From Desulfuromusa sp. (lineage in GTDB: Bacteria; Desulfobacterota; Desulfuromonadia; Desulfuromonadales; Geopsychrobacteraceae), in assembly GCA_021157505.1 (NCBI GenBank), contig JAGGWI010000078.1:1-5095 (forward strand): 5,095 nucleotides of DNA. The letters are read 5' to 3'. The notes under the pieces are model-generated. The model worked only from the letters and a program-made list of their open reading frames with translations. It was not told where the DNA came from and did not search any database. The translations under genes and the position numbers were made by a program. Positions 4,981-5,095 of the stretch are shown here, piece after piece; positions within the stretch are counted from its first letter, which is position 1, and each line of letters begins with the position of its first letter.

Positions 4981-5010
4981 AAAAACCTCAGTCCCATGCT
5001 GAGTTTTTTT
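4981..5010. terminator. Bidirectional-looking intrinsic terminator
   Basis: An A5 run, CTCAG (4987-4991), a 7-base loop, CTGAG (4999-5003) and a T7 run (5004-5010) give a hairpin with a U-tract when transcribed on the plus strand. On the minus strand a T5 run follows as well. The stem is short (5 bp), so efficiency is uncertain. On the minus strand it would end transcripts from a gene beyond the right edge before they enter the lipoprotein promoter region. Confidence 0.6.
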
Positions 5011-5095
5011 ATTTGTTGAAGGGTCGGGCATAGATGCTTGTGATTCCAAGCTCAATAAGCTATTAATTCTTGTCCGCTGACTATGACTAATTCAA
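5011..5095. other. Right-edge sequence, no gene visible
   Basis: The frames I read through on both strands are interrupted by stops in these 85 bases, so no coding region appears to enter from the right edge. Nothing else stands out. Confidence 0.4.

Overview
The window is bacterial. It is most likely from a Gram-negative proteobacterium in the broad sense, with Desulfobacterota or a sulfur-type gammaproteobacterium as best guesses. The reasons are a YaeQ-family gene, a rhombosortase with a GlyGly-CTERM lipoprotein (a Gram-negative envelope system), and several families of short GGGGAC-headed palindromic repeats of the kind moved by REP-associated tyrosine transposases. Base composition looks moderate, roughly the mid-40s in percent GC by eye. 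The taxon is inferred from gene content only.

Layout, left to right. Bases 1-104 hold the last 33 codons of an unrecognised plus-strand gene. Bases 105-444 are non-coding and contain a roughly 163 bp two-layered palindromic repeat. yaeQ follows on the plus strand (445-1002). Everything after it is on the minus strand. First comes an AbrB-type antitoxin/PIN-domain toxin pair (vapB 1511-1717, vapC 1137-1511) with a near-consensus promoter and a tandem candidate operator. Next is a dihydroorotate-dehydrogenase-like flavoprotein gene (1983-2978), bracketed by two copies of an approximately 80 bp hairpin repeat. Last is a two-gene overlapping unit, in transcription order an outer-membrane-type lipoprotein (4613 to 3762) and a rhombosortase-type intramembrane serine protease (3783 to 3178). 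The right end (4614-5095) is non-coding. It contains a candidate promoter, a 12 bp palindrome, a third GGGGAC-type repeat and a bidirectional-looking terminator.

The genes form separate functional blocks rather than one pathway. The clearest functional link is lipoprotein plus rhombosortase: the lipoprotein has a lipobox at its N-terminus and a GGGS / hydrophobic / arginine-rich tail at its C-terminus, and the gene overlapping its end encodes the protease family that processes such tails. The toxin-antitoxin pair is self-contained and overlaps by one base. Almost every gap between transcription units holds a different palindromic repeat, and the two matching copies around the flavoprotein gene have identical flanks but oppositely oriented loops. 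That loop inversion is the most unusual DNA-level structure seen here.
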